Position numbers and translations under genes: made by a program
DNA from: Solidesulfovibrio fructosivorans JJ]
Lineage (GTDB): Bacteria > Desulfobacterota > Desulfovibrionia > Desulfovibrionales > Desulfovibrionaceae
Reading direction: 5' to 3'
Assembly (NCBI RefSeq): GCF_000179555.1
Contig: NZ_AECZ01000006.1
Coordinates: 62,001 to 126,000, forward strand
Length of the DNA: 64,000 nucleotides
Notes under the pieces: model-generated
What the model was told of the DNA's origin: nothing
The model's database searches: none
What the model saw: the letters and a program-made list of their open reading frames with translations, nothing else
Shown here: in pieces, positions 49,569 to 59,605 of the stretch
Numbering within the stretch: position 1 is the stretch's first letter
How the letters are laid out: each line of letters starts with the position of its first letter

Positions 49569-50441
49569 TCACAACATCGTCACCCCGGGGTCGTGGCGGG
49601 CGAAGGCCGTCCGGGCGCGTTCGAAGCTCGACGTGGCGTAGCAGTAGCGACAGCCGAAGAGGCAGCGGTCGTAGGCGCCGATATCCTTGCTCGGGGCGCA
49701 GCCGCAACGCGGCCGCTGGTGCGGGTCCTTGCCCAGGGCGAGGGGCCTGCCGAGACGCGCGGCAATCCAGTCCGGGTCGACGCACCGGGCCGGGGTGATG
49801 CCCGCTTCCTGATAGAGTTCCGGCTGACAGCAGGTCATAAGCCGCATGCCGTGCGCGGCAGCCATGTCGCGCAGATCGAAAAGCAGGCGCAGGCGTTCCT
49901 CCTCGTCCGGGGGAAACGGCGCGAACCCTTGGGCGGCCAAGGGCTTCATGCGGCCGGCGATCTTGCGATAGGGCTCCAGGAAGCTGACCACCACCCGGTC
50001 GGTCAGACCGGCAAGGCGGTGGGCCAGTCGGGCAAAGGCGGCCCGGTGCCAGTCGGGCGGTGTTTTTTCCGTCAGCACGATGGGGTCGTAGCGCCAAGTG
50101 ATCCGAGCCGGCAAGGCGGCGGCCAGGGCGGCGAACGCCGGCACGGAAACGTCCGGGGCCGGGCATTTCGGGTCCAGTTCCCGGGGATTAGCCAGCACCG
50201 TAAAGAGGAAAAAGGGTTCGTGGCCCATGGCCCGCAGTTCGGGCAGATGCGGCAGCAGCGGACGCGGGTCGCGGGTCCAGAAGACGATGGCGTCGACATC
50301 TTCCGGGGCCAGGGAGACGCGACTGACCTGGGCGGCGTTGAACGGACTCACCACCTCGCAAAACCCGGCCCGCAGCCGGTTGACCAGCCAGCGGGCATAA
50401 AAGGCCGGGATGTCCGTGCGGCGGCTGGCGCTTATGATCAC
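49569..50441 (-). CDS. DUF1848 family protein (radical-SAM-like Cys cluster)
   Basis: A 290-residue DUF1848 protein. It opens MIISASRRTDIPAFYARWLV, has VDAIVFWTRDPRPLLPHLPE, and ends with a Cys cluster (CGCAPSKDIGAYDRCLFGCR with YCYA), suggesting an iron-sulfur centre like that of radical SAM enzymes. The reaction is unknown. Cluster Cys residues are all present. Its start overlaps the end of dsdA by 4 bp, so the two are coupled. The 70-bp repeat follows 7 bp after the stop. Confidence 0.85.
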   Translation of the reverse strand: MIISASRRTDIPAFYARWLVNRLRAGFCEVVSPFNAAQVSRVSLAPEDVDAIVFWTRDPRPLLPHLPELRAMGHEPFFLFTVLANPRELDPKCPAPDVSVPAFAALAAALPARITWRYDPIVLTEKTPPDWHRAAFARLAHRLAGLTDRVVVSFLEPYRKIAGRMKPLAAQGFAPFPPDEEERLRLLFDLRDMAAAHGMRLMTCCQPELYQEAGITPARCVDPDWIAARLGRPLALGKDPHQRPRCGCAPSKDIGAYDRCLFGCRYCYATSSFERARTAFARHDPGVTML

Positions 50442-51709
50442 CCCCGCCCTTCCCCCATGGCCAGGATTTCCTCGAAGGCCTCATCCGGCAGCATGCCCCC
50501 GCCCGTGCCCCAAACGATGTGGCTGGGAGTCCTGCCGGCCAGTCGCGGCAGGCCGGCGGCCCGGACCATGGCCGGACCGGCGAGCCCGGCGGCGGCGGAG
50601 GGTTCCAGACGCAGGGCCGCCCGCTTCCAGGCGGCGGCCACGTGGTCGGCCATGGCCGCGTCGGTCACGGTGCACACGCCATCGACCATGGGTGCAACCA
50701 GCCGGCACACGAGCCCCGAAGGTCGCGGCACGGCCAGGCCGTCGGCGATGGTGCGGCCGGAAAGGCCCATGTCCTTGATGGACACGGCCTCGTGGCGGCC
50801 CGTGGCCAGCCCGAGCAGCAGGCAGGGAGCCTCGGTCGGTTCGACGAAAACGGCCAGAGCCCCGTCGCCAAGGGCCAGCCTCGCGCCGAGGGCGATGCCG
50901 CCAGGCGCGCCGCCCACGCCGCAGGGCAAATGCAGGCAAAGCGGGCGCTCGGGCGAGACGACGATGCCCAGGGGCCGCAGTTGGGCCGGGAGCCGCAGTC
51001 CAGCCACGGCATAGCCCAGAAACAGGTCTCGGGAATTCTCGTCGTCGATGAAATGGTTGGCCGGATCGGCGGCGGCCAAGGCTCGGGCCGTGGCGCAGGC
51101 GGCGGCATAGTCCTCGGCGTGCTCCACCACTGTGGCCCCGGCCTCGCGCAGCTTTTCCTTTTTCCAAGCCCTGGCGTCGTGGGACATATGGACCGTGACG
51201 GCAAAGCCCAGGGCCCGGCCGAGAATGCCGATGGAAAGCCCGAGATTGCCGGTCGAACCCACGGAAAGCGTGTGCCCGGCGAAAAAGGCCCGGGAGCGCG
51301 CTTCCCCGAGCAGCCGGTGATCGGCATCCGGGCCGGCGAGCAGCCCGGCGTCCATGGCCAGCCGTTCGGTCACGGCCAGGACGGCGTGGAATCCGCCGCG
51401 CGCCTTGACCGATCCAGCCACGGGCAGCAGGTGGTCGGCCTTGAGGAACACGGGCTCGCGTCCCCCGCCCGCGCCGACAGACTCGGGCAAGGGGAGCAAC
51501 TGCGATTCGATCACACCACCCGTGGGCCGCAGTTCCGGAAACAGGTCCGCCAAAAGCGGCGCGAACCGGGAAAAACGCGCGGCGGCTTCCCGGATGTCGG
51601 CCAGCAGCCCGGACATATCCGCCCGCAGCTCCGCCACGGGACGGCGATGCGGATTTTGCCAGAACACGGGTTTGCCGGCCCGCAGGGCGGCTTCCATCAC
51701 GGTTTCCAT
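50438..51709 (-). CDS. dsdA: D-serine dehydratase
   Basis: PLP enzyme that turns D-serine into pyruvate and ammonia. It has 423 residues. The PLP Lys is in LPVAGSVKARGG, followed by AVGSTGN-like SVGSTGNLGLSIGILGRALG, VTVHMSHDARAWKKEKLREA, HFIDDENSRDLFLGYAVAG and the C-terminal VWGTGGGM. This follows E. coli DsdA closely. The frame is open to 51775, but ATG 51709 (METVMEAALR) matches the family start. It is coupled to the DUF1848 gene downstream. Confidence 0.92.
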   Translation of the reverse strand: METVMEAALRAGKPVFWQNPHRRPVAELRADMSGLLADIREAAARFSRFAPLLADLFPELRPTGGVIESQLLPLPESVGAGGGREPVFLKADHLLPVAGSVKARGGFHAVLAVTERLAMDAGLLAGPDADHRLLGEARSRAFFAGHTLSVGSTGNLGLSIGILGRALGFAVTVHMSHDARAWKKEKLREAGATVVEHAEDYAAACATARALAAADPANHFIDDENSRDLFLGYAVAGLRLPAQLRPLGIVVSPERPLCLHLPCGVGGAPGGIALGARLALGDGALAVFVEPTEAPCLLLGLATGRHEAVSIKDMGLSGRTIADGLAVPRPSGLVCRLVAPMVDGVCTVTDAAMADHVAAAWKRAALRLEPSAAAGLAGPAMVRAAGLPRLAGRTPSHIVWGTGGGMLPDEAFEEILAMGEGRG

Positions 51710-51775
51710 GGGAAAATATGGTAGCCCAATCGGGACGTGAGGCCAACCGGGCCCGGGAAAGGCGCCGCGCGACAA

Positions 51776-52093
51776 TCAGCGGATGCGCAGCATGGCGTTG
51801 CCGCCGATCTGGAACTCATAGTCCACCGGGACTTCCGCCACGACGCGGCCGCCGTCCCGGTAGCGCCGGATCGCCGCGTCAACGTAGGGGGAACGCCGGG
51901 CATTGATGTCGAGGATCGGAAAAATGCGCACTTCACCGGCCACCCGCAGCATGGCGTCAATGGCCTGAAAATGAAACTCGAGGGTCAGGTTGTCGGTGTA
52001 GAGAAACAGAAAATGGGAAGACAGGCAGATGTCGAAGGCCCCGTCCGCAAAGGGAAGGTTCGGCACGCCGCCGGCGAGGGACGGGGACGGCAA
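51776..52093 (-). pseudogene. Truncated SAM-dependent methyltransferase (3' part only)
   Basis: A 105-residue frame that matches the second half of a class I methyltransferase: LPFADGAFDICLSSHFLFLY with NLTLEFHFQAIDAMLRVAGE and VRIFPILDIN. The SAM-binding glycine motif and everything before it are missing; only 26 bp separate its 5' end from the malic enzyme stop. A deletion at that junction is the simplest reading. It ends directly before the open frame of dsdA. Confidence 0.65.
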
Positions 52094-52119
52094 GCGCGCC
52101 CCCGCCCGTTGCCAGGGAC

Positions 52120-53751
52120 TCAGGACGCGTATTGCGGCGCGTAGACCAGGGAACGGATGTACGCCTCCATGTCGGCCGGCCGGTCGACGGTGGCCAGGCC
52201 GTCGTCGAAGACCAGCCCGGCCACCGTGGCGGCGGTCTTGATCTCGGTTTCCAGGATGTCGGACTGGAGCGGATACAAAAGGCCCTGGGCCAGCTGGGCG
52301 TCGGTCACCTGTCCGGCCACGGCCCTGGCGGCGCGGATGAACATCCGGTCCGTCACGCGCTTGGCTTTCGTGGCATAGATGGCCATGCCGACGGCGGGAA
52401 AGATGTAGAAGTTGTTGGCCTGGCCCGGCAGGAAGGTCCGGCCCCCATACGATACGGGCGAGAACTGGACGCCGGCCGCGTAGAGCGCCTTACCCCCGCT
52501 CCAGGCATAGGCCTGCTCGGCCGTGCACTCGGCCTTTTCGGTGGGGTTGGACAAGGCCAGGATGACCGGTTGGTCGTTTACCCGGCTCATGGCCTCGACC
52601 ACGTCTTTGTCGAAGGCCCCGCCCATGGTGCTGACCCCGATCAGCACCGTGGGGCGGAATTCCTCCACCGCCTTGGCGAAATCGCTTCGCGGCATGGGCG
52701 CGTGGGCATGGGCGTAGGGTTTCTGGAAATCCACCAGATCGGAACGCGAGGATTCCAGCAGCCCGACCACGTCGAACATACGCACCCTGCCCCGCGCCTC
52801 TTCCAAGGTGAGCCCCTCGTCCACCAGAGCCGCACAGAGCAGATTGGCCAGACCGATGCCGGCCGAACCCGCGCCGAGGAACAGGAACGACTCGTCGGCG
52901 AGCTTCGTGCCCTTGGCCCGGCAGGCGTTTATGACCCCGGCCAGGGTGATGCCGGCCGTGCCCTGCACGTCGTCGTTGTAGCAGCAGACCTTGTCCCGGT
53001 AGCGCTCGAGAAGATGCACGGCGTCCACGCCCGTCCAGTCCTCGAAATGGATGCAGCAGCCGGGAAAGACCTCCTGCACGGCGGCGACGAACTCGTCGAC
53101 AAAGGAATAAAGCTCCTCCGTGGGCAGACGACGGCGGCGCAGGCCCAGATAGAGCGGATCGGCCAACAGTTCGGCGTTATTGGTGCCGGCGTCGAGAAAC
53201 ATGGGCAACAACCCGTGGGGCGGCACGCCGGCGGCGGCGGTATAGAGCTGCAACTTGCCGATGGGGATGCCCATGCCGTTGGCCCCCAGGTCGCCAAGGC
53301 CCAGGATGCGGCCGCCGTTGGTCACGCAGATGAAGCGCACGTCCTTTTCCGGCCAGTTCCGGAGCACCTCGCGCACCCTGCCCCGCCGCTCGATGGACAG
53401 GTAGACCCCGCGCGGATGGCGAAAGATGTGGCCGAACTTGAGGCAGGCCTCGCCGATGGTCGGGTCGTATATGATGGGCAAAAACCGCGCGGGATCGGAC
53501 ATGATGGTCTTATAAAAAAGCGTCTCGTTGTGGTCGAGCAGGTTGACCAGATAGATATAGCGGTCGATGTCCGTGTTCTTGTGGCCAAGCTGCATGAACA
53601 CGCGCTTGAGCTGGTTGTCGATGGTTTCCGTCACGTCCGGAACGAGCCCAACAAGCCCCAGGGCCTGCTTCTGCTCCTCGGTGTAGGCCGTGGAATGCGT
53701 ATGCACGGGGTCAAGGAGCAGGTCCCTGCCGCGTTTGCCTGCCTGCGTCAT
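52120..53751 (-). CDS. maeA: NAD-dependent malic enzyme
   Basis: Oxidative decarboxylation of malate to pyruvate. It has 543 residues, the large-form size. IIYDPTIGEACLKFGHIFRH, the catalytic VTNGGRILGLGDLGANGMGI, the metal site VYNDD-like CCYNDDVQGTAGITLAGVIN, and the NAD fold FLFLGAGSAGIGLANLL, then ALSNPTEKAECTAEQAY. ATG 53751 has GAGGTGGCGC upstream; an in-frame ATG lies at 53805. The fumarase gene is 50 bp upstream in the same direction, so fumarate to malate to pyruvate is coded as a unit. Confidence 0.93.
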   Translation of the reverse strand: MTQAGKRGRDLLLDPVHTHSTAYTEEQKQALGLVGLVPDVTETIDNQLKRVFMQLGHKNTDIDRYIYLVNLLDHNETLFYKTIMSDPARFLPIIYDPTIGEACLKFGHIFRHPRGVYLSIERRGRVREVLRNWPEKDVRFICVTNGGRILGLGDLGANGMGIPIGKLQLYTAAAGVPPHGLLPMFLDAGTNNAELLADPLYLGLRRRRLPTEELYSFVDEFVAAVQEVFPGCCIHFEDWTGVDAVHLLERYRDKVCCYNDDVQGTAGITLAGVINACRAKGTKLADESFLFLGAGSAGIGLANLLCAALVDEGLTLEEARGRVRMFDVVGLLESSRSDLVDFQKPYAHAHAPMPRSDFAKAVEEFRPTVLIGVSTMGGAFDKDVVEAMSRVNDQPVILALSNPTEKAECTAEQAYAWSGGKALYAAGVQFSPVSYGGRTFLPGQANNFYIFPAVGMAIYATKAKRVTDRMFIRAARAVAGQVTDAQLAQGLLYPLQSDILETEIKTAATVAGLVFDDGLATVDRPADMEAYIRSLVYAPQYAS

Positions 53752-53801
53752 GCGCCACCTCGTCTGCTTTGCCGCTCGCGCGACGGTTCGGTCAAAAGCG
53801 C

Positions 53802-55202
53802 TCAATCCTTGGCCACGAAAGGATGCGTCATGTTGGCCGGCACCACGATCCGGTCAAACTCCGCCCCGTCCACATAGCCCAGGTCCATGGCCGCCTCGCG
53901 AAGCGTCAGGTCGTGCTCCATGGCATGATGGGCGATTTTCGAGGCCTTGTCGTAGCCGATGACCGGGGACAGGGCCGTGACCAGCATGAGCGAACGGCCG
54001 ACGAACTCGGCGATGCGCCGCGTGTTGGGCTCCATGCCCTCCACCAGGAAGCGGCGGAAATTGTGCATGCCGTCCGTAAGGATGCGGATGGATTTCATGA
54101 TGTTGTAGATGATCAGCGGCTTGTAGACGTTCATCTCCAGGATGCCGCCCGCGCCGCCGAAGCCCACGGCCACGTCGGCGGCCATGACCTGCCCGGCGAT
54201 CATGGTCAGCGCCTCGCACTGGGTCGGGTTGACCTTGCCTGGCATGATCGAGGAGCCCGGCTCGTTGGACGGAATGATGAGCTCGTAAAAGCCGGCCCGG
54301 GGACCGCAGGCGAGCAAGCGTATGTCGCAGGCGATCTTGTAAAGCGACACGGCCAAGGTGCGAAGCGTCCCCGAAAGCTGGACCAGGGCGTCGTGGGCGC
54401 CCTGGACCGTAAACTTGTTGGGCGCGGGAACGAACGGCAGGTCCGTGAGCCCCGCGATATGGGCGATGGCCGCCTCGGCGAAGCCGGGCGCGGCGTTGAT
54501 GCCCGTGCCCACGGCCGTGCCGCCGAGCGGCAGTTCGTAGACGCCGCCAAGGGCCGCCTCCAGCCGGACCACGTCATCGGCCAGCATGCCGGCGTAGCCG
54601 GAAAACTCCTGGCCGAGCGTCAGCGGCACCGCGTCCTGGAGATGGGTGCGGCCGATCTTGACGATGTCCTTCCAGGCCTCGGCCTTGGCGGCCAGGGCGT
54701 CGCGCAACTTGGCCAGCGAAGGACGCAGGTCGCGCACCACGCCCATGGCCGCGGCCATGTACATGGCGGTCGGAAAATTGTCGTTGGACGACTGGGACAT
54801 ATTGACGTGGTCGTTGGGGTGCACCGGCTTTTTCCCGCCAAGGGGCGTGCCGGCGAGCTGGCAGCAGCGGTTGGAGACGACCTCGTTGACGTTCATGTTG
54901 AACTGGGTGCCGCTGCCGGTCATCCAGACGCGTAGCGGAAACATGTCGTCGTGCTTGTGGTCGAGGATCTCGTCGCACACGGCGCAAATCATGGTCATGG
55001 CGTCGCGGGGCAGCCGGCCCTGCTCGGCGTTGGCCAGGGCGGCGGCCTTTTTGAGGATGGCGTAGGAACCGATCATCTCGCGCGGAATGAGGTCGTCGCC
55101 GATGCTGAAATGCTCAAGCGACCTCTGGGTCTGGGCGCCCCAGAGCTTGTCCGCCGGGACGTTCACCTCGCCCAGGCTGTCCGTTTCGATGCGCTCGTTC
55201 AT
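53802..55202 (-). CDS. fumC: Fumarate hydratase class II
   Basis: Fumarate to malate and back. It has 466 residues, starting [20 protein letters not shown]. Family signature [17 protein letters not shown], catalytic region [19 protein letters not shown], and [19 protein letters not shown]. Oxygen-stable class II. It lies upstream of the malic enzyme gene in the same direction. Confidence 0.95.
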   Translation of the reverse strand: MNERIETDSLGEVNVPADKLWGAQTQRSLEHFSIGDDLIPREMIGSYAILKKAAALANAEQGRLPRDAMTMICAVCDEILDHKHDDMFPLRVWMTGSGTQFNMNVNEVVSNRCCQLAGTPLGGKKPVHPNDHVNMSQSSNDNFPTAMYMAAAMGVVRDLRPSLAKLRDALAAKAEAWKDIVKIGRTHLQDAVPLTLGQEFSGYAGMLADDVVRLEAALGGVYELPLGGTAVGTGINAAPGFAEAAIAHIAGLTDLPFVPAPNKFTVQGAHDALVQLSGTLRTLAVSLYKIACDIRLLACGPRAGFYELIIPSNEPGSSIMPGKVNPTQCEALTMIAGQVMAADVAVGFGGAGGILEMNVYKPLIIYNIMKSIRILTDGMHNFRRFLVEGMEPNTRRIAEFVGRSLMLVTALSPVIGYDKASKIAHHAMEHDLTLREAAMDLGYVDGAEFDRIVVPANMTHPFVAKD

Positions 55203-55390
55203 CCGGCTCTCCTCCTTTACCGGTCCCGCTTGCCGGCCGACCGACGGCGGCTCGGGAACAGGCTCGTCCGCACCACGCCGACGGCGCGGGGGACGTTGGA
55301 ATCCTACTTTTCCGGGTTACAACAAGGGACAGGGCGCGGCAAGACCAAAGGCCGATTTACGGCCCAGGTCGCCGCGCGGCGCCCGGAAAA

Positions 55391-56215
55391 TCAGAACGCC
55401 TGGTACAGGATGCGCGCCCCGACAAAGACCAGGGCCACGGCCAGGCTCTGGATGATCCAGCGGCCTTTCAAGTGGTTGGACAGCTGGGCCCCGACCTGGG
55501 CCCCGACCATCGCCCCCAGGGCCAGATAGATCGTGCGGTGGACGCCCTGGACGAACACCCCGGTGGCGACGTGGGTTAGCGTGCCGGCCAGGGCCATGAT
55601 GGCCAGGATGAAATGCGACGTGGCCGTGGCCACATGCACGGGAAAGGACAGGATGTAGACCAGGGCGGGCACGTGGATGATCCCGCCGCCGATGCCGAGA
55701 AAGCTCGACAGGTAGCCGACGAAGAGGCTGATGATGATGCCCGTGCGCAGCCGAAAGTCGTATTCGTGGACAACGCCGTCATGCTCCACGATGCGCCGAT
55801 GGGTCAGCCCGGGCTTGCCCCGGGCGGGACTTGCCGCGCCGTTTCGCCGCACCATGAGAAAAAGCGCCCCGGCGACCAAGATCACCCCGAAGATCACGTC
55901 GAAAACGCGGCGCGGCACCCAGTTGCTCGAAAGCGCGCCGATCACCGCCCCGGGCACGGCCGCCAGGGCGAAAACCAGCCCGGACTTGTAGTCGATGCGC
56001 CCCTGCCGGCCATAGGCCTGGGCTCCCGAGGCGGCGTTGAAAAAGACCACGGCCAGGGAAATGCTGGTCAGAAGCGACGGGGAGTCGTGCGGATAGAGCA
56101 GCAGCAGCACCGGCATGAGCACGAAGCCGCCGCCCGCGCCGATCAGCGTGCCGTACGCGCCGACCCCCAAGCCAAGCAGGATGAAACCGAAATCATGCAG
56201 CAACGCGGGAGACAT
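55391..56215 (-). CDS. TauE/SafE-family membrane permease
   Basis: A 274-residue membrane protein with about eight hydrophobic helices: FGFILLGLGVGAYGTLIGAG, VFALAAVPGAVIGAL, VFDVIFGVILVAGALFLMV, FVGYLSSFLGIGGGIIHVPA and more. The doubled GxGGG motifs (GAGGGFVLMP, GIGGGIIHVP) are typical of TauE/SafE exporters of sulfite or organosulfonates. An acidic soluble loop (EHDGVVHEYDF) separates the halves. The substrate cannot be told from sequence. Next to a cytochrome b561 gene 27 bp downstream of that gene's end. Confidence 0.88.
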   Translation of the reverse strand: MSPALLHDFGFILLGLGVGAYGTLIGAGGGFVLMPVLLLLYPHDSPSLLTSISLAVVFFNAASGAQAYGRQGRIDYKSGLVFALAAVPGAVIGALSSNWVPRRVFDVIFGVILVAGALFLMVRRNGAASPARGKPGLTHRRIVEHDGVVHEYDFRLRTGIIISLFVGYLSSFLGIGGGIIHVPALVYILSFPVHVATATSHFILAIMALAGTLTHVATGVFVQGVHRTIYLALGAMVGAQVGAQLSNHLKGRWIIQSLAVALVFVGARILYQAF

Positions 56216-56242
56216 GCGAACCCCTCCGTCCGGCCCGTACGA

Positions 56243-56818
56243 TCAGCGTCGGCCCCGTAGCGTCTCGAGAAGCGGTCCCAACGCGGACGGGGCCATGCGC
56301 AAGAGCACGTCGTCGCGGATGATGAAGTGGTGCTTCATGGCCGCCCCGGCATGGAGCACGAAAAGCGCGGCCAGAATAGAGGCTCCCGCGCCGTGCGCGC
56401 CTTCCAGGATGGTGCGCAGGGTCGCCGCGTCCCCAAGCCCCAAAAGGCCGGGCAGCTTCGGCAGGGAGACCCAACCGAAAAATTGCGTGTAGCGCGGCGA
56501 AAGGCTGTAGATGGACCAGCCGGTCAGCGGCTGGACAATCAGGAAAACGTAAAAGAGGACCTGGACGATCTTGAGGACCTTGCGTTCCCAGGGTCGCAGC
56601 GTCGGGGGCACGGGCGGCGGAACATGGCCGGCATGCCAGACAAGCCGCAAAAGCGTCACGACGAAGACCGTCACGCCAAGGGAGGCGTGCCACATGAAAA
56701 GCACGCCCCCGGACATGGTCCAACCGATGGCCAGAAGCGCCAGGACCAGGGCCACGGTGCACCAATGGATGCTTTTCCAGACCGGGTCATAGGCCGAAGG
56801 AACAATTGTCGTTGCCAT
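56243..56818 (-). CDS. Cytochrome b561 family membrane protein
   Basis: A 191-residue four-helix membrane cytochrome b. Likely haem ligands are the His residues in SIHWCTVAL, MWHASLGV, and the C-terminal LHAGAAMKHHF. Hydrophobic segments: VALVLALLAIGWTMSG, LGVTVFVVTLLRLVW, VLFYVFLIVQPLTGW and ILAALFVLHAGAAM. It probably passes electrons between quinone and a periplasmic partner. ATG 56818 gives a proper GGGAGA spacing; the frame upstream is open but does not look coded. Confidence 0.88.
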   Translation of the reverse strand: MATTIVPSAYDPVWKSIHWCTVALVLALLAIGWTMSGGVLFMWHASLGVTVFVVTLLRLVWHAGHVPPPVPPTLRPWERKVLKIVQVLFYVFLIVQPLTGWSIYSLSPRYTQFFGWVSLPKLPGLLGLGDAATLRTILEGAHGAGASILAALFVLHAGAAMKHHFIIRDDVLLRMAPSALGPLLETLRGRR

Positions 56819-57017
56819 ATCCGTCATCTCTCCCTTTTGCGGGCGCGCAAAGCGGACCGATGCAACGGCGCGCCCGACATTCCCCCTCCAGGGTATGCCA
56901 CCTTGGTCCGGACGTGGCAATGCCGCCCGCGCAAAGCCCGTTGCCCCGCCCTGCCGGGAAAAGCGCTTTCCACCACCCTTTACCGCCGCCCGGACGTGCA
57001 TTATCCTCACCGTAGCC

Positions 57018-58358
57018 ATGAAATTTCACATAACCACCATGGGCTGCCAGATGAACGTCGGCGACGGCGACTGGCTGACCCGTTCGCTTATAGGCCTGGG
57101 TTTCACACCCGCTCCTGAGGAAGAAGCCGAACTCTTCATTCTTTTCACCTGCTCGGTGCGCGAAAAGCCGGAACAGAAAGTGGCCAGCGAGCTGGGCCGC
57201 ATCGCCGACCGCCACCGGGACAACCCGAACGCCTTTGTGGCCGTGGGCGGCTGCGTGGCCCAACAGTTCGGCACGGCCCTGTGGCGGCGCTTCCCCATGG
57301 TGCGCCTGGTGTTCGGCTCCGACGGCATCGCCGGCGCGCCCCAAGCGCTCAGCCGCCTTGCCGCCGAGCCCGGGCTTCGCCTGTCGCTTTTGGATTTCAC
57401 CGAGACCTATCCCGAGCGCGACCAGTCCTGGCCCGAGGATACGGTGCCGCCCAGGGCCTTCGTGTCCATCATGCAGGGCTGCGACAACTTCTGCGCCTAC
57501 TGCATCGTGCCCTTCGTGCGCGGCCGGCAGAAATCCCGGGGACTCCCGGCGGTGGTGGCCGAATGCGAGGCCCTGGCCGGGCGCGGGGCGCGGGAAATCA
57601 CGCTCCTTGGCCAAAACGTCAACAGCTACGGCCTCGACGCCTCCGGCGACGGCACGTCGTTTGCCCGGCTGCTCGACGCCGTGGCCACCATACCGGGCAT
57701 CGCGCGCATCCGCTTCACCACCTCCCACCCCAAGGACCTAAGCGACGATGTCGTCGCCCGCTTCGCCGACCTGCCCGAACTGTGCCCGGCCCTGCACCTG
57801 CCGGTGCAGTCCGGCTCCGACGCGGTGCTTACGCGCATGGGCCGGCGCTACGACCGGGCCGCCTACCTGCGCCTCGTGGACAAGCTGCGCCGGGCCCGGC
57901 CGGGCATCGCCCTGACCACGGACCTGATCGTGGGCTTTCCCGGCGAAACCGACGACGACTTCCGGCGCACCCTCGATTTGGTGCGCGAGGTTGGATTTGA
58001 TAGCGGCTTCTCCTTCATGTACTGTGATAGGCCAGGAACCGTATCCGAGCGCATGGAGCCCAAGGTCGCCCAGGAGGTCAAATCGGCCCGCCTGGCCGAA
58101 TTGCAGGCCCTGCTCGACGAACGGCTCGCCGCGGCCCTGGCCGCGCAGGTCGGACGGACGACCGAGATTCTCATCGAAGGCGCAAGCCGTCGGGACTCTC
58201 CGACCGGCCCCTCATGGCGGGGACGCGACCCCGGGGGACGCATCGTCAACATGGCCCTGCCGGGCGTTGCGGAGGCCGCCGGAACGATCGTGCGCGCCCG
58301 CATCCGCCAAGCCAAAAAGCACTCCCTGATCGGGGAGGCGGAGGCCGACCATGATTGA
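57018..58358 (+). CDS. miaB: tRNA-2-methylthio-N6-dimethylallyladenosine synthase
   Basis: Radical SAM methylthiotransferase acting on tRNA A37. It has 446 residues. UPF0004 domain: TMGCQMNVGDGDWLTRSLIG and CSVREKPEQKV with the third Cys in VGGCVAQQ. Radical SAM motif GCDNFCAYCIVPFVRGRQKS. A TRAM domain is at the end. Start ATG 57018 fits the Cys-ligand spacing. The usual LNTCSIRE reads LFTCSVRE, a small change next to a cluster Cys. It overlaps the DUF151 gene by 8 bp. Confidence 0.95.
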   Translation: MKFHITTMGCQMNVGDGDWLTRSLIGLGFTPAPEEEAELFILFTCSVREKPEQKVASELGRIADRHRDNPNAFVAVGGCVAQQFGTALWRRFPMVRLVFGSDGIAGAPQALSRLAAEPGLRLSLLDFTETYPERDQSWPEDTVPPRAFVSIMQGCDNFCAYCIVPFVRGRQKSRGLPAVVAECEALAGRGAREITLLGQNVNSYGLDASGDGTSFARLLDAVATIPGIARIRFTTSHPKDLSDDVVARFADLPELCPALHLPVQSGSDAVLTRMGRRYDRAAYLRLVDKLRRARPGIALTTDLIVGFPGETDDDFRRTLDLVREVGFDSGFSFMYCDRPGTVSERMEPKVAQEVKSARLAELQALLDERLAAALAAQVGRTTEILIEGASRRDSPTGPSWRGRDPGGRIVNMALPGVAEAAGTIVRARIRQAKKHSLIGEAEADHD

Positions 58359-58845
58359 AATGAAAGTGTTCGGACTGGCCCTTGACGAAGAATCCCAGGT
58401 GCCCGTGCTCATCCTCAAGGACATGGAGGAAAAAGCCGTCCTGCCCATCTGGATCGGCGCCATGGAAGCCATGGCCATCTCCCTGGCCCTAAACGACGTG
58501 GTGCTGCCGCGCCCCATGACCCACGATCTGCTGCTCAACACCATCGCCAAGCTCAACGGACATGTGGTGGCCATCCACGTGACCGAGCTTGCCGAAGGCA
58601 CCTACTACGCGGACATCGAACTGGAAGTGGAAGGCGGCATCCGCCGGGTGGACAGCCGGCCCTCGGACGCCATCGCCCTGGCCCTGCGCGCCAAGGCCCC
58701 CATCCTCGTGGCCGAACCCGTGCTCGAACAGGTGGCCAACGAAGCGAAAAACGAGTCCGTCGTGGAATTCTCCAGCGACGACAGCGACAAGTGGACGGAG
58801 CTGCTCGAAAAATTCGAACTCGACGACACCAAGTACAAAATGTGA
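58351..58845 (+). CDS. DUF151 protein (bifunctional nuclease family)
   Basis: A 164-residue DUF151 protein: VPVLILKDMEEKAVLPIWIG, PRPMTHDLLLNTIAKLNGHV and RRVDSRPSDAIALALRAKAP, followed by an acidic tail. Plant and Thermotoga members have been linked to nuclease activity, and bacterial roles are poorly known. It overlaps miaB by 8 bp and the PHP gene follows 4 bp after its stop, so the three form an operon. Confidence 0.9.
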   Translation: MIEMKVFGLALDEESQVPVLILKDMEEKAVLPIWIGAMEAMAISLALNDVVLPRPMTHDLLLNTIAKLNGHVVAIHVTELAEGTYYADIELEVEGGIRRVDSRPSDAIALALRAKAPILVAEPVLEQVANEAKNESVVEFSSDDSDKWTELLEKFELDDTKYKM

Positions 58846-58849
58846 CGCC

Positions 58850-59515
58850 ATGATCGACCTGCACACCCACACCACCTTCTCCGACGGCGAGCTCATTCCC
58901 TCGGAACTGGCCCGGCGCGCCGCCAAAGCCGGCTACCGCGCCATGGCCATGACCGACCACGCCGACTTCTCCAACCTGGACCTGATTCTCACCAACATCG
59001 GCCGGTTCGTGGCCGAAACAGGAGCCTTCCTCGGCGTCACCGTGCTGTGCGGGGTGGAGATCACCCACGTGCCGCCGCCCTTGATCCCCCACCTGGCCGA
59101 GCTGGCCCGGGAACGCGGGGCTCACATCGTGGTGGTGCACGGCGAAACCATCGTCGAGCCCGTGGAAGCCGGCACCAACCTGGCCGCCATCGAGGCCGGG
59201 GTGGACATCCTGGCCCACCCGGGACTCATCACCCCGGAAGAGGCGGAACTGGCCGCCGAACGCGGCGTGGCGCTCGAAATCACCACCCGCAAGGGACACA
59301 GCCTCACCAACGGCCACGTGGCCGCCCTGGCCCGGCGCTTCGGGGCGAAACTCGTCATCGACAACGACGCCCACGCCCCGGACGACCTCGTCTCCCAGGA
59401 ACGCCGCAAGAAAATCGCCCTCGGCGCGGGACTCACCCACGAAGAATACCTGCAAGCCGAGGCCAACTCCCGGGACATCGTCTCCCGGGTTCTCGGCGCG
59501 GGCCGCATGGGCTGA
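58850..59515 (+). CDS. PHP-domain phosphoesterase
   Basis: A 221-residue PHP hydrolase. Metal motifs are DLHTHTTFSDG near the start, MTDHADF, the CGVEITH Glu, HIVVVHGETIV, ILAHPG and IDNDAHAPDD. These make a trinuclear site that hydrolyses phosphate esters. It resembles histidinol-phosphatase or nucleotide phosphoesterases; the substrate is unknown. Third gene of the miaB operon. Confidence 0.9.
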   Translation: MIDLHTHTTFSDGELIPSELARRAAKAGYRAMAMTDHADFSNLDLILTNIGRFVAETGAFLGVTVLCGVEITHVPPPLIPHLAELARERGAHIVVVHGETIVEPVEAGTNLAAIEAGVDILAHPGLITPEEAELAAERGVALEITTRKGHSLTNGHVAALARRFGAKLVIDNDAHAPDDLVSQERRKKIALGAGLTHEEYLQAEANSRDIVSRVLGAGRMG

Positions 59516-59605
59516 CAGCCCCTCCCGCGAAAAAACCGTGCAACCTTGCCACGCCCCGCCGTTGCGTATAGGCGTGGCATATCACCCCGCCCTCAAGGAG
59601 CGACC

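Noticed and set aside
49593-51014. 473-residue plus-strand frame opposite the DUF1848 gene and dsdA
   Set aside because: Both minus-strand genes have clear family motifs; the plus-strand sequence is low complexity and has no matching signals.
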